A stretch of 64,000 bases of DNA from positions 5,942,437-6,006,436 of the forward strand of contig NZ_JAHTIK010000001.1 in assembly GCF_025655475.1 (NCBI RefSeq), written 5' to 3'. A model generated the notes under the pieces. The model searched no databases. It was not told where the DNA came from and was given only the letters and a program-made list of their open reading frames with translations. This DNA comes from Kitasatospora sp. DSM 101779. GTDB taxonomy: Bacteria > Actinomycetota > Actinomycetes > Streptomycetales > Streptomycetaceae. The position numbers and the translations under genes are program-made. Of this stretch, positions 1 through 8,515 are shown piece by piece. The stretch's first letter is position 1. The number at the start of each line of letters is the position of its first letter.

Positions 1-462
1 GCCCCAGGCGAGCGCGCAGCGCCCGGCGAGGACGGCGGTGAGCACCGCGAGCGCGCCGCGGCCCAGGGAGGAGTCGAACTGCCCGGCCAGTGCGGCGATC
101 TGACCGAGCATCACCAGGAGCAGCGTCAGCACGCCGAACGGCCCGATGTCCGACTGCTTCATGATCCGCAGCGCGTCCTCGGCGGGCCTGCCGCTGCCGA
201 GGCCGTCGGCGACATCGGCCAGACCGTCCAGGTGCAGGCCCCGGGTCAGTGCGGCGAGCGCGCCGATCGCGGCCACCGCACCGAGCAGGCCGCCCGCCCG
301 CCACGCCACGAGCGTCCCCGCGCCGGCCGCGAGCAGGCCGAGCACCACGCCGACCACGGGCGCGGCGAGCATCGCACGGCCGGCCGTCGGCCGGTCCCAG
401 CGGTCGACCCGGACCGGCAGCACCGAGAGCGTGCCGAAGGCGAAGCGCAGCCCGTCCGGCAC
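1..462 (-). CDS. cobS: Adenosylcobinamide-GDP ribazoletransferase, 5' part (CobS)
   Basis: This membrane enzyme joins alpha-ribazole to adenosylcobinamide-GDP in the last stage of cobalamin assembly. About 154 residues are visible; the 3' end lies outside the window. The family motif HLDGLADVADGLGSGR, rich in metal-binding aspartates, and long Ala/Leu/Val membrane stretches identify it. The GTG at 462 begins one base after the cobT stop, so cobT and cobS are almost certainly cotranscribed and translationally coupled. A start further upstream inside cobT is possible but less likely. Confidence 0.9.
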   Translation of the reverse strand, partial: MPDGLRFAFGTLSVLPVRVDRWDRPTAGRAMLAAPVVGVVLGLLAAGAGTLVAWRAGGLLGAVAAIGALAALTRGLHLDGLADVADGLGSGRPAEDALRIMKQSDIGPFGVLTLLLVMLGQIAALAGQFDSSLGRGALAVLTAVLAGRCALAWG

Positions 463-463
463 G

Positions 464-1582
464 TCAGCCGAGGCCCAGCAGCTCCGCCGCGGTGGGCAGC
501 TTCGCCGGCGGCCGCGGCTCGGCCTTCACGGCGGCCGGCACGTCGCCGGGCTCCGCCAGGGTGTCGGAGGCGGCCTGCAGCAGCGGCAGCGCCAGCAGCG
601 CGCCGACGCCCTCGCCGGCCCGGACGCCGAGCTGCTGCAACGGGGCCAGGGTGAGCCGGTCGTACGCCTTGGCCTGCGCGGGCTCGCCGGTGTCCTGCCC
701 GGCCCGCCACCACTCGGGCGCCCGGAAGGCGATCCGCTGGGCGACCAGCGCACAGGCCGCGGACACCACGCCGTCGAGCACCACCGGCAGCCGCCGCACG
801 GCGGCCTGCAGCAGGAAGCCGGTGATCGCGGCGAAGTCGGCGCCGCCGGTCGCGGCCAGCAGTGCGAGCTGGTCGCCGAGCACCGGCCGGGCCCGGCGCA
901 GCGAATCCCTGACGGTCGCGCACTTGACCATCCACACCCGGTCGTCGATGCCCGAGCCGCGCCCGGTGACGGCGGCGGCGTCGGTGCCGCACAGTGCGCC
1001 GACCAGCACCGCGGCGACCGTGGTGGAGCCGGTGCCGATGTCGCCGAGCAGCACCAGGTCGGTGCCGGCGTCGGCCTCCTCGTCGGCGACCGCCATGCCG
1101 GCCCGGAACGCCCGGACGGTCTCCTCGGCGGTCAGCGCGTCCTCGACGTCGATCCGGCCGGAGCCGCGCCGCACCCGGTACTGCGACACCTCGGCGGGGA
1201 ATTCGTGCGGGTCGGCGTCGACCGCCATGTCGAGGACCCGGACGGCCGCGCCGTAGCGGCGGGCCAGCAGTGCGACCGGGGCGGTGCCCTCCAGCACGGC
1301 GTGCACCCGGGCGGTCGTGCTCCGGCCGGGACCGGGCCGGGAGACGCCGAGCCCGGCGACGCCGTGGTCGCCGGCGAACAGCAGCACCTTCGCGGCGGCC
1401 ACCGGCCGGACGGGGGCCGCGCCCTGGACGGAGGCGAGCCAGGCGCCGAGCTCCTCCAGCGAACCGAGGCCGCCCGGCGGCAGGCCCAGCTGCTGCCGGT
1501 ACTCCTCGGCGGCCTTGCGGGCGGCCTCGTCGGGCCGCTCGACGAGGGAGGAGAAACTGTCGAGATCCACGGTCGTGTCCAT
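464..1582 (-). CDS. cobT: Nicotinate-nucleotide-dimethylbenzimidazole phosphoribosyltransferase (CobT)
   Basis: CobT makes alpha-ribazole phosphate from nicotinate mononucleotide and dimethylbenzimidazole, the lower ligand of cobalamin. The 372 residues match the usual 340-370 of the family. Visible signatures are LLFAGDHGV, the GDIGTGSTT loop, PVVLDGVVSA, and the C-terminal GEGVGALLALPLL with the likely catalytic glutamate near residue 324. The ATG at 1582 is chosen because the protein then begins with a conventional MDTTVDLDSF; the reading frame stays open upstream into cobU but without homology. It sits between cobU (11-base gap) and cobS. Confidence 0.95.
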   Translation of the reverse strand: MDTTVDLDSFSSLVERPDEAARKAAEEYRQQLGLPPGGLGSLEELGAWLASVQGAAPVRPVAAAKVLLFAGDHGVAGLGVSRPGPGRSTTARVHAVLEGTAPVALLARRYGAAVRVLDMAVDADPHEFPAEVSQYRVRRGSGRIDVEDALTAEETVRAFRAGMAVADEEADAGTDLVLLGDIGTGSTTVAAVLVGALCGTDAAAVTGRGSGIDDRVWMVKCATVRDSLRRARPVLGDQLALLAATGGADFAAITGFLLQAAVRRLPVVLDGVVSAACALVAQRIAFRAPEWWRAGQDTGEPAQAKAYDRLTLAPLQQLGVRAGEGVGALLALPLLQAASDTLAEPGDVPAAVKAEPRPPAKLPTAAELLGLG

Positions 1583-1593
1583 CGCTCGGAAGG

Positions 1594-2154
1594 CTACACG
1601 GCACCGGCTTTGACGGTCAGCACCTGCCCGGCCACGACGAGCAGCACCTGCTCGGAGGCATCGGCGACCGCCATGTTCAGCCGTCCCAGGGTGTCCCGGA
1701 AGCGCCGTCCGGCCGCGGTCGCGGGCACCACGCCCATGCCGACCTCGTTGCTGACCGCGACCGCGGGGCGCCGGGTCGCCGCCCAGGCCGCGGCGAGGTC
1801 GTCGCAGCGCCGCTGCACCGCCCGCTCGCCGCCGTCGTGCCAGCTGTCGTCGGACCAGGCGCCGTGCTCGTCCATCACCGCGGTGAGCCACAGCGCCAGG
1901 CAGTCGATCAGCACCGGGGCGGTGTCGTCCCGGTCGGCGAGCACCGCCTCCAGGTCGCAGGTCTCGGCGGTGCGCCAGGAGGCCGGCCGGCGCTCCCGGT
2001 GCAGGCGGACCCGGTCCGCCCAGTCCCGGTCGCCGTCCCGGGTGCCCGAGGTGGCCACGTACAGCACGTCCTCGTACGGCGCGAGCATCAGCTCGGCGCG
2101 GGTGGACTTGCCGGAGCGGGCGCCGCCGAGGACGAGGGTGCGGGGGAGTGCCAT
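1594..2154 (-). CDS. cobU: Bifunctional adenosylcobinamide kinase / adenosylcobinamide-phosphate guanylyltransferase (CobU)
   Basis: CobU phosphorylates adenosylcobinamide and transfers GMP from GTP, giving the substrate of CobS. The Walker A loop GGARSGKS is at residues 10-17, followed by a conserved EVGMGVVP segment and a short C-terminus. Length is 186 residues, usual for the family. Two in-frame ATGs exist (2163 and 2154). The one at 2154 has an AGGA at suitable spacing, whereas that AGGA abuts the upstream ATG, so 2154 is preferred. It is first in the leftward cobUTS operon. I see no cobalamin riboswitch in front of it. Confidence 0.93.
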   Translation of the reverse strand: MALPRTLVLGGARSGKSTRAELMLAPYEDVLYVATSGTRDGDRDWADRVRLHRERRPASWRTAETCDLEAVLADRDDTAPVLIDCLALWLTAVMDEHGAWSDDSWHDGGERAVQRRCDDLAAAWAATRRPAVAVSNEVGMGVVPATAAGRRFRDTLGRLNMAVADASEQVLLVVAGQVLTVKAGAV

Positions 2155-2247
2155 GCGGATCATCCTGCCGCACGGGGTATGGGGAGCGGCCGGGCGGGCA
2201 CGCTAGTGTGCGCACGTCGAGGTCACCGAGCGGGAGGAGTCCGACAC

Positions 2248-2448
2248 ATGGTGTGGACGTGGCGGTTCGAGCAGCAGGACGGCACCAGCGTCGACCAGCC
2301 CAACGGCCAGGAGGAGTTCCCCGGCCAGGGCGACGCGGAGTCGTGGATCGGCGAGACCTGGAAGCAACTGCTGGCGGACGGCGTGGACCGGGCGGTCCTG
2401 CTGGAGGACGACCGCGAGATCTACTCGATGAGCCTGCACGAGGGCTAG
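2248..2448 (+). CDS. Small conserved hypothetical protein
   Basis: A 66-residue acidic protein starting at an ATG with a strong GGGAGGAG ribosome site eight bases upstream. It is rich in Glu, Asp, Gln and Trp and has no signal peptide, membrane segment or cysteine pair. The size, strong ribosome site and streptomycete codon bias argue it is real. I do not recognise a characterised family. It is divergent from cobU and convergent with the methyltransferase downstream, so it is probably monocistronic. Confidence 0.75.
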   Translation: MVWTWRFEQQDGTSVDQPNGQEEFPGQGDAESWIGETWKQLLADGVDRAVLLEDDREIYSMSLHEG

Positions 2449-2474
2449 CCCTCGGAAGGTCGCTGCCCGGCCGG

Positions 2475-3320
2475 CTACTTGGCGCCGACGAGGTGGAGCA
2501 GGCCGGCGACCTGGCGGTACGGGTCCTGCCGGCCGGCCCGCTCCTCGGCGTCGAGGAGCTGGGCGAGCTGCCGGCCGTCGACCGGCGCCGCCTCGTCCGG
2601 GGCGGCGTCGGTGAAGACCCGGACGCCGTACCAGTGCCGCAGCGGCACCGAGATGCCGGAGAGCGTGGTGGTCAGCTCGGCGAGCCGGTGGGCCCGCGCG
2701 GGCACGCCGTACCGGTCGGTGCAGCGGTAGGAGTCGAAGGCGGCGAGGGCGGTCCGCCAGTCGCCGGCGAGCGCGGGGCGCATGGCCAGCGCGTCGGCGT
2801 TGCGGACGAGCAGCGACAGCACGCCGCCGGTGTCGAGCACCCGGGCGAGCGCGGCGAGCAGCGGGTCCGGGTCGGCGAGATACATCAGGGCGCCGTGGCA
2901 CAGCACGACGTCGAAGGAGCGCGGCGGGAACCACCGCCCGCAGGCGTGCCCGTCCCCGCCGATGAGCCGCACCCGCCCCTGCACCTCGGCGGGCTCGGCC
3001 GCGACCGCGGCCTGCGCGGCGCCGAGGGTGACCGGGTCCGGGTCGACTCCGGTGACGACGTGTCCGGCGCGGGCCAGCCGAACGGTCTGGGTGCCCTGCC
3101 CGCAGCCGACGTCCAGCACCCGCAGCCCCGTCCGGCCGGCCAGCTGCTCGGCGAGCTGCCGGGTCAGCAGCTCCTCGCGGACGATGCTGCGCAGGCCGCC
3201 CTGCCGGGTGGGCCAGGGAGCGGCCGCGTGCCGGCCGCCTCCGCCGACGGCCGGCAGCCGGTCGTGGCCGCCGAGGCCCTGCCCGGGCAGCGCGTACAGC
3301 CCGGGCTGGTCCGGCTGCAC
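2475..3320 (-). CDS. Class I SAM-dependent methyltransferase
   Basis: A 281-residue protein with a Rossmann methyltransferase core. Motif I is VLDVGCGQGTQTVRLA near residue 86, the acidic loop GVDPDP follows, and motif IV-like FDVVLCHGAL is near residue 156. The layout resembles the CmoA/UbiE-like or SmtA-like group, but the substrate cannot be inferred. The GTG at 3320 is the only reasonable start in the frame before the neighbouring gene. It ends 26 bases from the small hypothetical gene (convergent) and begins 35 bases after the DUF3043 gene, with which it may be cotranscribed. Confidence 0.88.
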   Translation of the reverse strand: MQPDQPGLYALPGQGLGGHDRLPAVGGGGRHAAAPWPTRQGGLRSIVREELLTRQLAEQLAGRTGLRVLDVGCGQGTQTVRLARAGHVVTGVDPDPVTLGAAQAAVAAEPAEVQGRVRLIGGDGHACGRWFPPRSFDVVLCHGALMYLADPDPLLAALARVLDTGGVLSLLVRNADALAMRPALAGDWRTALAAFDSYRCTDRYGVPARAHRLAELTTTLSGISVPLRHWYGVRVFTDAAPDEAAPVDGRQLAQLLDAEERAGRQDPYRQVAGLLHLVGAK

Positions 3321-3355
3321 CGGCAGTGCCCAGGGCGGCGGGACCGGCTCCGCGG

Positions 3356-3949
3356 TCAGGGCCGCTCGCCCCGCTTCACCTGCGGCTTGGGCAGCCGCAG
3401 TCGGCGCATCTGCAGGGTGCGCATCAGGCCGTAGGGGACGGCGCCGCGGGTGTTCTGGTTCGGGAAGCGCTCGCGCAGGGCCTTGCGCAGACCGAGGCCG
3501 AGGCGGGCGAAGTCCAGGATCACCAGGACGAAGAAGACCACGAAGAGCAGCGTGGAGAGCAGCTGCAGGGCCGGCACCCGGACGATGCTGAGCACCAGCA
3601 CGACCACGGCGTACGGCAGGAAGAACTCGGCGAGCGACCAGCGGGAGTCGACGAAGTCGCGGGCGAAGCGCCGCACCGGGCCCTTGTCACGGGGCGGCAG
3701 GGCGCGCTCGTCGCCCTCCAGCAGGGCGGTGCGCTGCTTCTCGCGCTCGGCGCGCATCCGCTCGCGGGACTGCCGGGCGGCTTCCTTGCGGTCCTTGGGC
3801 ACGGTCACCCTGGTCCGCCGGCTGGCCTCGGCCTCGCTGCGCTTCGGCGTCGGGCGGCCCTTCTTGGCCTGCGGGTCGCGGGGGGTCTTCTCGTCCTGCT
3901 CGGCCAGCGCGGTCGCGGCGGAGGAGGCTTCATCACGGCGTCGGAACAC
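3356..3949 (-). CDS. DUF3043 domain membrane protein
   Basis: A 197-residue protein. Its charged N-terminal half (Lys/Arg/Glu-rich, including KKGRPTPKRSEAE) precedes two closely spaced hydrophobic segments around residues 115-155 and a basic C-terminal tail ending KPQVKRGERP. This is the typical layout of DUF3043 proteins, common in Actinobacteria and of unknown function. The start is GTG at 3949; the run VFRRRDE is the usual N-terminus of this family. It is transcribed away from pspA, with about 270 bases of shared regulatory DNA between them. Confidence 0.85.
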   Translation of the reverse strand: MFRRRDEASSAATALAEQDEKTPRDPQAKKGRPTPKRSEAEASRRTRVTVPKDRKEAARQSRERMRAEREKQRTALLEGDERALPPRDKGPVRRFARDFVDSRWSLAEFFLPYAVVVLVLSIVRVPALQLLSTLLFVVFFVLVILDFARLGLGLRKALRERFPNQNTRGAVPYGLMRTLQMRRLRLPKPQVKRGERP

Positions 3950-4217
3950 ACCCCCAGCGTACGTGCTGGCCGGGTGCTTTCCGCAGCGAGCGTCGGCACG
4001 AACGGATATCGATCGACGGCGTGTCCCGTACGGGGCGCCCTCCCCGGGGCGGATCATGGTCTCAGGGTCGGCTCCATCCCAGGGACGATGACCGGCAGTG
4101 TGCGGCTGTAGCAGTCTTGTTGCAGCTCGTGCACTGCGGCGACCAGCTCGCTGCACATAGACTCGACGTGTTACGAGACGGAATTCGCAGGCCCGTAGAA
4201 GGGGGCACCCGAGGCCC

Positions 4218-5003
4218 ATGAGCGACGGAATCATGAAGCGTATGGGGCTGATCTTCCGCTCCAAGGCCAACAAGGCACTGGACCGTGCGGAGGACCCGCG
4301 GGAGACGCTCGACTACTCGTACCAGAAGCAGCTGGAGCTGCTGCAGAAGGTGCGCCGCGGCGTCGCCGACGTGGCCACCTCGCGCAAGCGCCTGGAGCTG
4401 CAGCTGACGCAGCTGCAGCAGCAGTCCGCGAAGTACGAGGACCAGGGCCGCAAGGCGCTCTCGCTGGGCCGTGAGGACCTCGCCCGCGAGGCGCTCACCC
4501 GCAAGGCGAACCTGCAGTCCCAGATCACCGACCTGGAGACCCAGTACCAGCAGCTGCAGGCCGAGGAGGAGAAGCTCACGCTCGCCTCCCAGCGGCTGCA
4601 GGCCAAGGTGGACGCCTTCCGCACCAAGAAGGAGACCATCAAGGCGACGTACACGGCCGCCCAGGCGCAGACCCGGATCGCCGAGTCCTTCTCCGGCATC
4701 TCCGAGGAGATGGGCGACGTGGGCCTGGCGATCCAGCGGGCCGAGGACAAGACCGCGCAGATGCAGGCGCGGGCCGGCGCGATCGACGAGCTGCTCGCCT
4801 CCGGTGCGCTCGACGACGCCAGCGGCCTCGGCCGCAAGGACGACATCGAGGCCGAGCTGGAGCGGGTGGCCGGCGGCAGCGACGTCGAGCTGGAGCTGGC
4901 CCGGATGAAGGCCGAGCTGACCGGCGGCTCTCCCGCCGCCGCGCCGCAGGCCATCGAGCAGGGCCAGCAGCAGGACTCGTCGAAGATCAACTACAACAAG
5001 TAA
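4218..5003 (+). CDS. pspA: PspA/IM30 family phage-shock protein
   Basis: PspA proteins coat the inner membrane when it is damaged and form helical ESCRT-III-like assemblies. This 261-residue protein is almost entirely alpha-helical coiled coil, from MGLIFRSKANKALDRAEDP through heptad-rich Gln/Lys/Glu segments to about residue 225. A Gly/Ala/Gln-rich tail ending INYNK follows. The ATG at 4218 lies after a GAGG ribosome site. It is followed after 42 bases by pspAA, a pairing usual in Actinobacteria, so the two probably form one envelope-stress operon. Confidence 0.95.
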   Translation: MSDGIMKRMGLIFRSKANKALDRAEDPRETLDYSYQKQLELLQKVRRGVADVATSRKRLELQLTQLQQQSAKYEDQGRKALSLGREDLAREALTRKANLQSQITDLETQYQQLQAEEEKLTLASQRLQAKVDAFRTKKETIKATYTAAQAQTRIAESFSGISEEMGDVGLAIQRAEDKTAQMQARAGAIDELLASGALDDASGLGRKDDIEAELERVAGGSDVELELARMKAELTGGSPAAAPQAIEQGQQQDSSKINYNK

Positions 5004-5045
5004 CACCGGACAGCACCACGAACCCGGACAGGGAGACGCGCCGGC

Positions 5046-5339
5046 ATGATCATGAGGGTCATGGGTGAGGGGCAGTTCCAGGTCGGCGACAGCCACCTGA
5101 ACCGGCTCAACGAGCTGGACGACGACCTGCTCAAGGCGGTGGAGTCGGGCGACGGCGAGCGGTTCAAGGCCGCCCTCGACGCGCTGCTGGGCGCGGTCAA
5201 GGAGTTCGGCAGCCCGCTGCCGGTCGAGTCCCTGGAGCCGTCCGACCTGATCCTCCCGGACGCGGAGGCGACCATCGACGAGGTCCGCGAGATGCTGCGG
5301 ACGGAGGGCGACGGCCTGATCCCCGGCCTGCCGGAGTAG
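5046..5339 (+). CDS. pspAA: PspA-associated protein PspAA
   Basis: A 97-residue acidic soluble protein starting MIMRVMGEGQFQVGD. The family always lies beside actinobacterial pspA and is thought to modulate or bind PspA. An AUG with upstream GGGAGA supports the start, although the second Met two residues on could also serve. The perfect hairpin at 5355-5386 begins 16 bases after the stop and should end the pspA-pspAA transcript. Confidence 0.9.
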   Translation: MIMRVMGEGQFQVGDSHLNRLNELDDDLLKAVESGDGERFKAALDALLGAVKEFGSPLPVESLEPSDLILPDAEATIDEVREMLRTEGDGLIPGLPE

Positions 5340-5354
5340 GTCCCGTGACACCGG

Positions 5355-5386
5355 AAGGGCGGGCACCCCGTGGGGTGCCCGCCCTT
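5355..5386. terminator. Bidirectional terminator between pspAA and nadA
   Basis: A perfect 15-bp inverted repeat AAGGGCGGGCACCCC / GGGGTGCCCGCCCTT separated by two bases, lying between the convergent pspAA and nadA stops. The AA and TT ends give short U tails in both directions. Confidence 0.88.
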
Positions 5387-5425
5387 CGGCGTGCTGCGGA
5401 CCGCCTGCGGCGGCGCGGCGGAGCG

Positions 5426-6607
5426 TTACGGCAGGGCCAGCATCCGGTCCAGGGCCGCCTTGGCGTACTTCTCGGTCTCCGGGTCCACCGTGATCACGTT
5501 CGGCACCCGGCCCTCGACCAGCGACTCCAGCGCCCAGACCAGGTGCGGCAGGTCGATCCGGTTCATGGTCGAGCAGAAGCAGACCGCGCGGTCGAGGAAG
5601 ACGACCTCCTTGTCGGGGTGGGCCTTGGCGAGGCGGCGCACCAGGTTCAGCTCGGTGCCGATGGCCCACTTGGAGCCGGGCTCGGCGGCGTCCAGCGCCT
5701 TGATGATGTACTCGGTCGAGCCGACCATGTCGGCCGCGGTGACGACCTCGTGCTTGCACTCCGGGTGCACCAGCACGGTGACGCCCGGGATCCGCTCGCG
5801 GACCTCGTTCACCGAGTCCAGGTTGAACCGGCCGTGCACCGAGCAGTGCCCGCGCCAGAGGATCATCTTCGCGTTCCGCAGCTGCTCGGCGGTCAGGCCG
5901 CCGTTCGGCTTGTGCGGGTTGTAGAGGACGCAGTCGTCCAGCGAGAAGCCCATCTCCAGCACGGCGGTGTTGCGGCCCAGGTGCTGGTCCGGCAGGAACA
6001 GCACCTTCTGGCCCTGCTCGAAGGCCCACTCCAGCGCCCGCTTCGCGTTGGAGGAGGTGCAGATGGTGCCGCCGTGCTTGCCGGTGAAGGCCTTGATGTC
6101 GGCCGAGGAGTTCATGTACGAGACCGGCACGGTCACGTCGGCGATGCCGGCGTCGGTGAGCACGTCCCAGCACTCGGCGACCTGCTCGGCGGTGGCCATG
6201 TCGGCCATCGAGCAGCCCGCGGCGAGGTCCGGCAGCACGACCTGCTGGGCGTCCGAGGTGAGGATGTCCGCCGACTCGGCCATGAAGTGCACGCCGCAGA
6301 AGACGATGTACTCGGCCTCCGGGCGGGCCGCCGCGTCGCGGGCCAGCTTGAAGGAGTCGCCCGTCACGTCGGCGAACTCGATGACCTCGTCGCGCTGGTA
6401 GTGGTGGCCCAGGATGAACACCCGGTCGCCGAGCTGCTCCTTGGCGGCGCGGGCCCGCGCGACCAGGTCCGGGTCGGAGGCGGCGGGCAGGTCGCCGGGG
6501 CACTCGACGCCGCGCTCGCTCGCGGGGTCGGCCTCGCGGCCGAGCAGCAGCAGCGCAAGGGGCGTCGGAGAGGGGTCGACGCCGTAGGTCTCGGTGGTGG
6601 TGGTCAC
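5426..6607 (-). CDS. nadA: Quinolinate synthase (NadA)
   Basis: NadA condenses iminoaspartate with dihydroxyacetone phosphate to quinolinate for NAD synthesis, using an oxygen-sensitive 4Fe-4S cluster. The protein has 393 residues. The likely cluster ligands are Cys104 (VFCGVHFMAE), Cys255 (WRGHCSVHG) and Cys345 (AVCFCSTM). Other family signatures are ILGHHYQRDE and the VHPECKHEVV segment. The start is GTG at 6607. No nadB or nadC is adjacent. An 8-bp dyad at 6686-6716 lies in the divergent promoter region. Confidence 0.96.
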   Translation of the reverse strand: MTTTTETYGVDPSPTPLALLLLGREADPASERGVECPGDLPAASDPDLVARARAAKEQLGDRVFILGHHYQRDEVIEFADVTGDSFKLARDAAARPEAEYIVFCGVHFMAESADILTSDAQQVVLPDLAAGCSMADMATAEQVAECWDVLTDAGIADVTVPVSYMNSSADIKAFTGKHGGTICTSSNAKRALEWAFEQGQKVLFLPDQHLGRNTAVLEMGFSLDDCVLYNPHKPNGGLTAEQLRNAKMILWRGHCSVHGRFNLDSVNEVRERIPGVTVLVHPECKHEVVTAADMVGSTEYIIKALDAAEPGSKWAIGTELNLVRRLAKAHPDKEVVFLDRAVCFCSTMNRIDLPHLVWALESLVEGRVPNVITVDPETEKYAKAALDRMLALP

Positions 6608-6685
6608 GGGCGGGTGCCCTCCTGTGCGGCCGATCTTCCGGCCCCTGCCGAGCTGCGGTGGTACCGCGGGGCCTTCTCGTCTATC

Positions 6686-6716
6686 TGACGCTATCTATGA
6701 TAACCCGTTAGCGTCA
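6686..6716. promoter_or_regulatory. Inverted repeat, candidate operator between nadA and the oxidoreductase gene
   Basis: A perfect 8-bp dyad TGACGCTA (6686-6693) and TAGCGTCA (6709-6716) flanks a 15-base AT-rich centre, between two divergent genes. The local drop in GC and the symmetry suggest a repressor site or promoter. The cognate regulator is not identifiable from sequence. Confidence 0.45.
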
Positions 6717-6822
6717 CTCTGACGATGGACGTTCTGTCGATGTGACGAGAACCGCTCTCCGGATCGGAGCCTTCCCGGCGTGGCCGAACCGATATCGGGC
6801 CGTCATCGCGTTGTCTTGGAGC

Positions 6823-7749
6823 ATGAAGGCCATTGTGATCAGGCAGTACGGCGGCCCCGACGTCGTCGAGTACACCGACGTGCCCGACCCCAAGGTCGGC
6901 CCCGACTCCGTCCTGGTACGGGTGAAGGCCGCCGGCGTCAACCCGGTCGACTGGAAGCTCCGCGAGGGCCACCTCGACGGCATCATGGACGTCCACTTCC
7001 CGCTGATCATGGGCTGGGACATGGCCGGCGTCGTCCAGGCCGTCGGCGGCGGGGTCACCGAGTTCGCCCCGGGCGACGAGGTCGTCGGCTACGTCCGCAA
7101 GGACTCCGCCGAGCACGGCACCTACGCCCAGCTCGTCGCCGCACCCGTCCGCACCCTCGCCCGCAAGCCCGCCTCGCTCGACTGGGCCCAGGCCGGCGGC
7201 CTCCCGCTCGCCGGACTCAGCGCCCACCAGGCCCTCGTCAAGACGCTGCGCATCCGCGCGGGCCAGACCGTCCTGGTGCACGCCGCGGCCGGCGGCGTCG
7301 GCAGCCTCGCCGTCCAGATCGCCACCGCCCACGGCGCCCGGGTCATCGGCACCGCCAGCGAACGCAACCACGCCTACCTGCGCGAACTCGGCGCCGAACC
7401 GGTCGCCCACGGCGAGGGCCTGCTCGACCGCGTCCGCGCGCTCGCCCCCGGCGGCGTCGACGCCGCTCTCGACCTGATCGGCGGCGACGCCGTCGAGATC
7501 TCCGCCCAGCTCGTCCGCGACCCCTCCGGCATCGCCTCGATCACCGACTACGGCGTCGCCGCCCGCGGCGGCCACTACGTCTGGGCCCGCCCCGACGCCG
7601 CCGACCTCGCCGAACTCGGCCGCCTCGCCGACGCCGGAAAGCTCCGCGTCCCGGTCGCCTCGACCTTCCCGCTCTCCCAGGCCGCCTCCGCCCAGGCCCT
7701 CAACGCCGAGGGCCGCACCCGCGGCAAGATCGTGCTGCTGGTGGACTGA
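6823..7749 (+). CDS. NADP-dependent quinone-oxidoreductase-like alcohol dehydrogenase (MDR superfamily)
   Basis: A 308-residue medium-chain dehydrogenase/reductase. The N-terminal catalytic GroES-like domain (MKAIVIRQYGGPDVVEY) is followed by a nucleotide-binding fold with the AAAGGVGSLAVQIA motif near residue 150. It lacks the cysteine-rich structural zinc loop, placing it in the zinc-independent quinone oxidoreductase group that reduces quinones or enones with NADPH. The ATG at 6823 matches the family N-terminus; an upstream in-frame GTG at 6742 would add an unrelated extension. The ribosome site is poor, so the message could be leaderless. Confidence 0.9.
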   Translation: MKAIVIRQYGGPDVVEYTDVPDPKVGPDSVLVRVKAAGVNPVDWKLREGHLDGIMDVHFPLIMGWDMAGVVQAVGGGVTEFAPGDEVVGYVRKDSAEHGTYAQLVAAPVRTLARKPASLDWAQAGGLPLAGLSAHQALVKTLRIRAGQTVLVHAAAGGVGSLAVQIATAHGARVIGTASERNHAYLRELGAEPVAHGEGLLDRVRALAPGGVDAALDLIGGDAVEISAQLVRDPSGIASITDYGVAARGGHYVWARPDAADLAELGRLADAGKLRVPVASTFPLSQAASAQALNAEGRTRGKIVLLVD

Positions 7750-7839
7750 CCGCACGGGTCCGCCAGAATAGGGCGGTGCGCCGTCCCACCCCGACGGCCC
7801 CCACCGCCCTCACACGCACCACCAGTGGAGCCCGCAGCC

Positions 7840-8304
7840 ATGAGCACGCACCGACCCACGGACCCGGGCGGGGCGCCGCTCGACGACACCGACCGGCTCC
7901 TGCTCGAACACCTCAGCAAGGACGGACGCGCCTCCTACGCGGAGATCGGCCTGCTCGCCAACCTCTCCGCGACCGCCGTCCGCCGACGCATCGACCGGCT
8001 CCGCGCCCGCGGCGTCGTCCGCGGCTTCACCGTCGTCCTCGACCCGGCCCTGCTCGGCTGGCAGACCGAGGCCTTCGTCGAGATCTACTGCCGCGAGCGC
8101 ACCAGCCCCGAGGAGCTCCTCGCCAGCCTCCGCCAGTTCCCCGAGGTCGTCGCCGCCTGGACGGTCACCGGCGACCCCGACGCCCTCGTCCACCTCCGCG
8201 CCGCCGACACCCGGCACCTCGAAGCCGTCATCGAACGCATCCGCAAGGAGCCCGGCGTCCAGCGCAGCCGCAGCTCCGTCGTCCTCTCCCGCCTCATCGG
8301 CTGA
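7840..8304 (+). CDS. Lrp/AsnC family transcriptional regulator
   Basis: A 154-residue protein. It has an N-terminal winged helix-turn-helix (LDDTDRLLLEHLSKDGRASYAEIG, recognition helix SATAVRRRIDRL) and a C-terminal RAM/AsnC ligand-binding domain. The start is ATG at 7840 with GGAG nine bases upstream. It lies between the oxidoreductase and a PLP decarboxylase on the same strand, so it may sense an amino acid and control the decarboxylase, as AsnC-type regulators commonly act on neighbours. That link is inference. Confidence 0.92.
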   Translation: MSTHRPTDPGGAPLDDTDRLLLEHLSKDGRASYAEIGLLANLSATAVRRRIDRLRARGVVRGFTVVLDPALLGWQTEAFVEIYCRERTSPEELLASLRQFPEVVAAWTVTGDPDALVHLRAADTRHLEAVIERIRKEPGVQRSRSSVVLSRLIG

Positions 8305-8515
8305 CGCCCCCGCGCCAGGCCCCGGCGGCCCGCCGGCACGCCACGCAGGAAAGCTGCGCGACCCCCGTCGAACACGCACGAAACCTGCCTGCGCGGCCCC
8401 GTTCCGACGCGCGCCGACCGAGCGCCGCTGCCTACGCTGATCGTGTCCGGTACGCCCCAGGAACCCCACCCGTACCGGCCCGCCGCACCCCGCAGCCAGA
8501 ACGAGAGGGACCACC

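Noticed and set aside
2155-2247. Cobalamin riboswitch before cobU
   Set aside because: The 93-base gap is too short and shows no B12-box-like GCCACTG or flanking helices.
4062-6503. 813-codon minus-strand frame across pspA and nadA
   Set aside because: Spans unrelated real genes on both strands and is out of frame with nadA; no recognisable domain.
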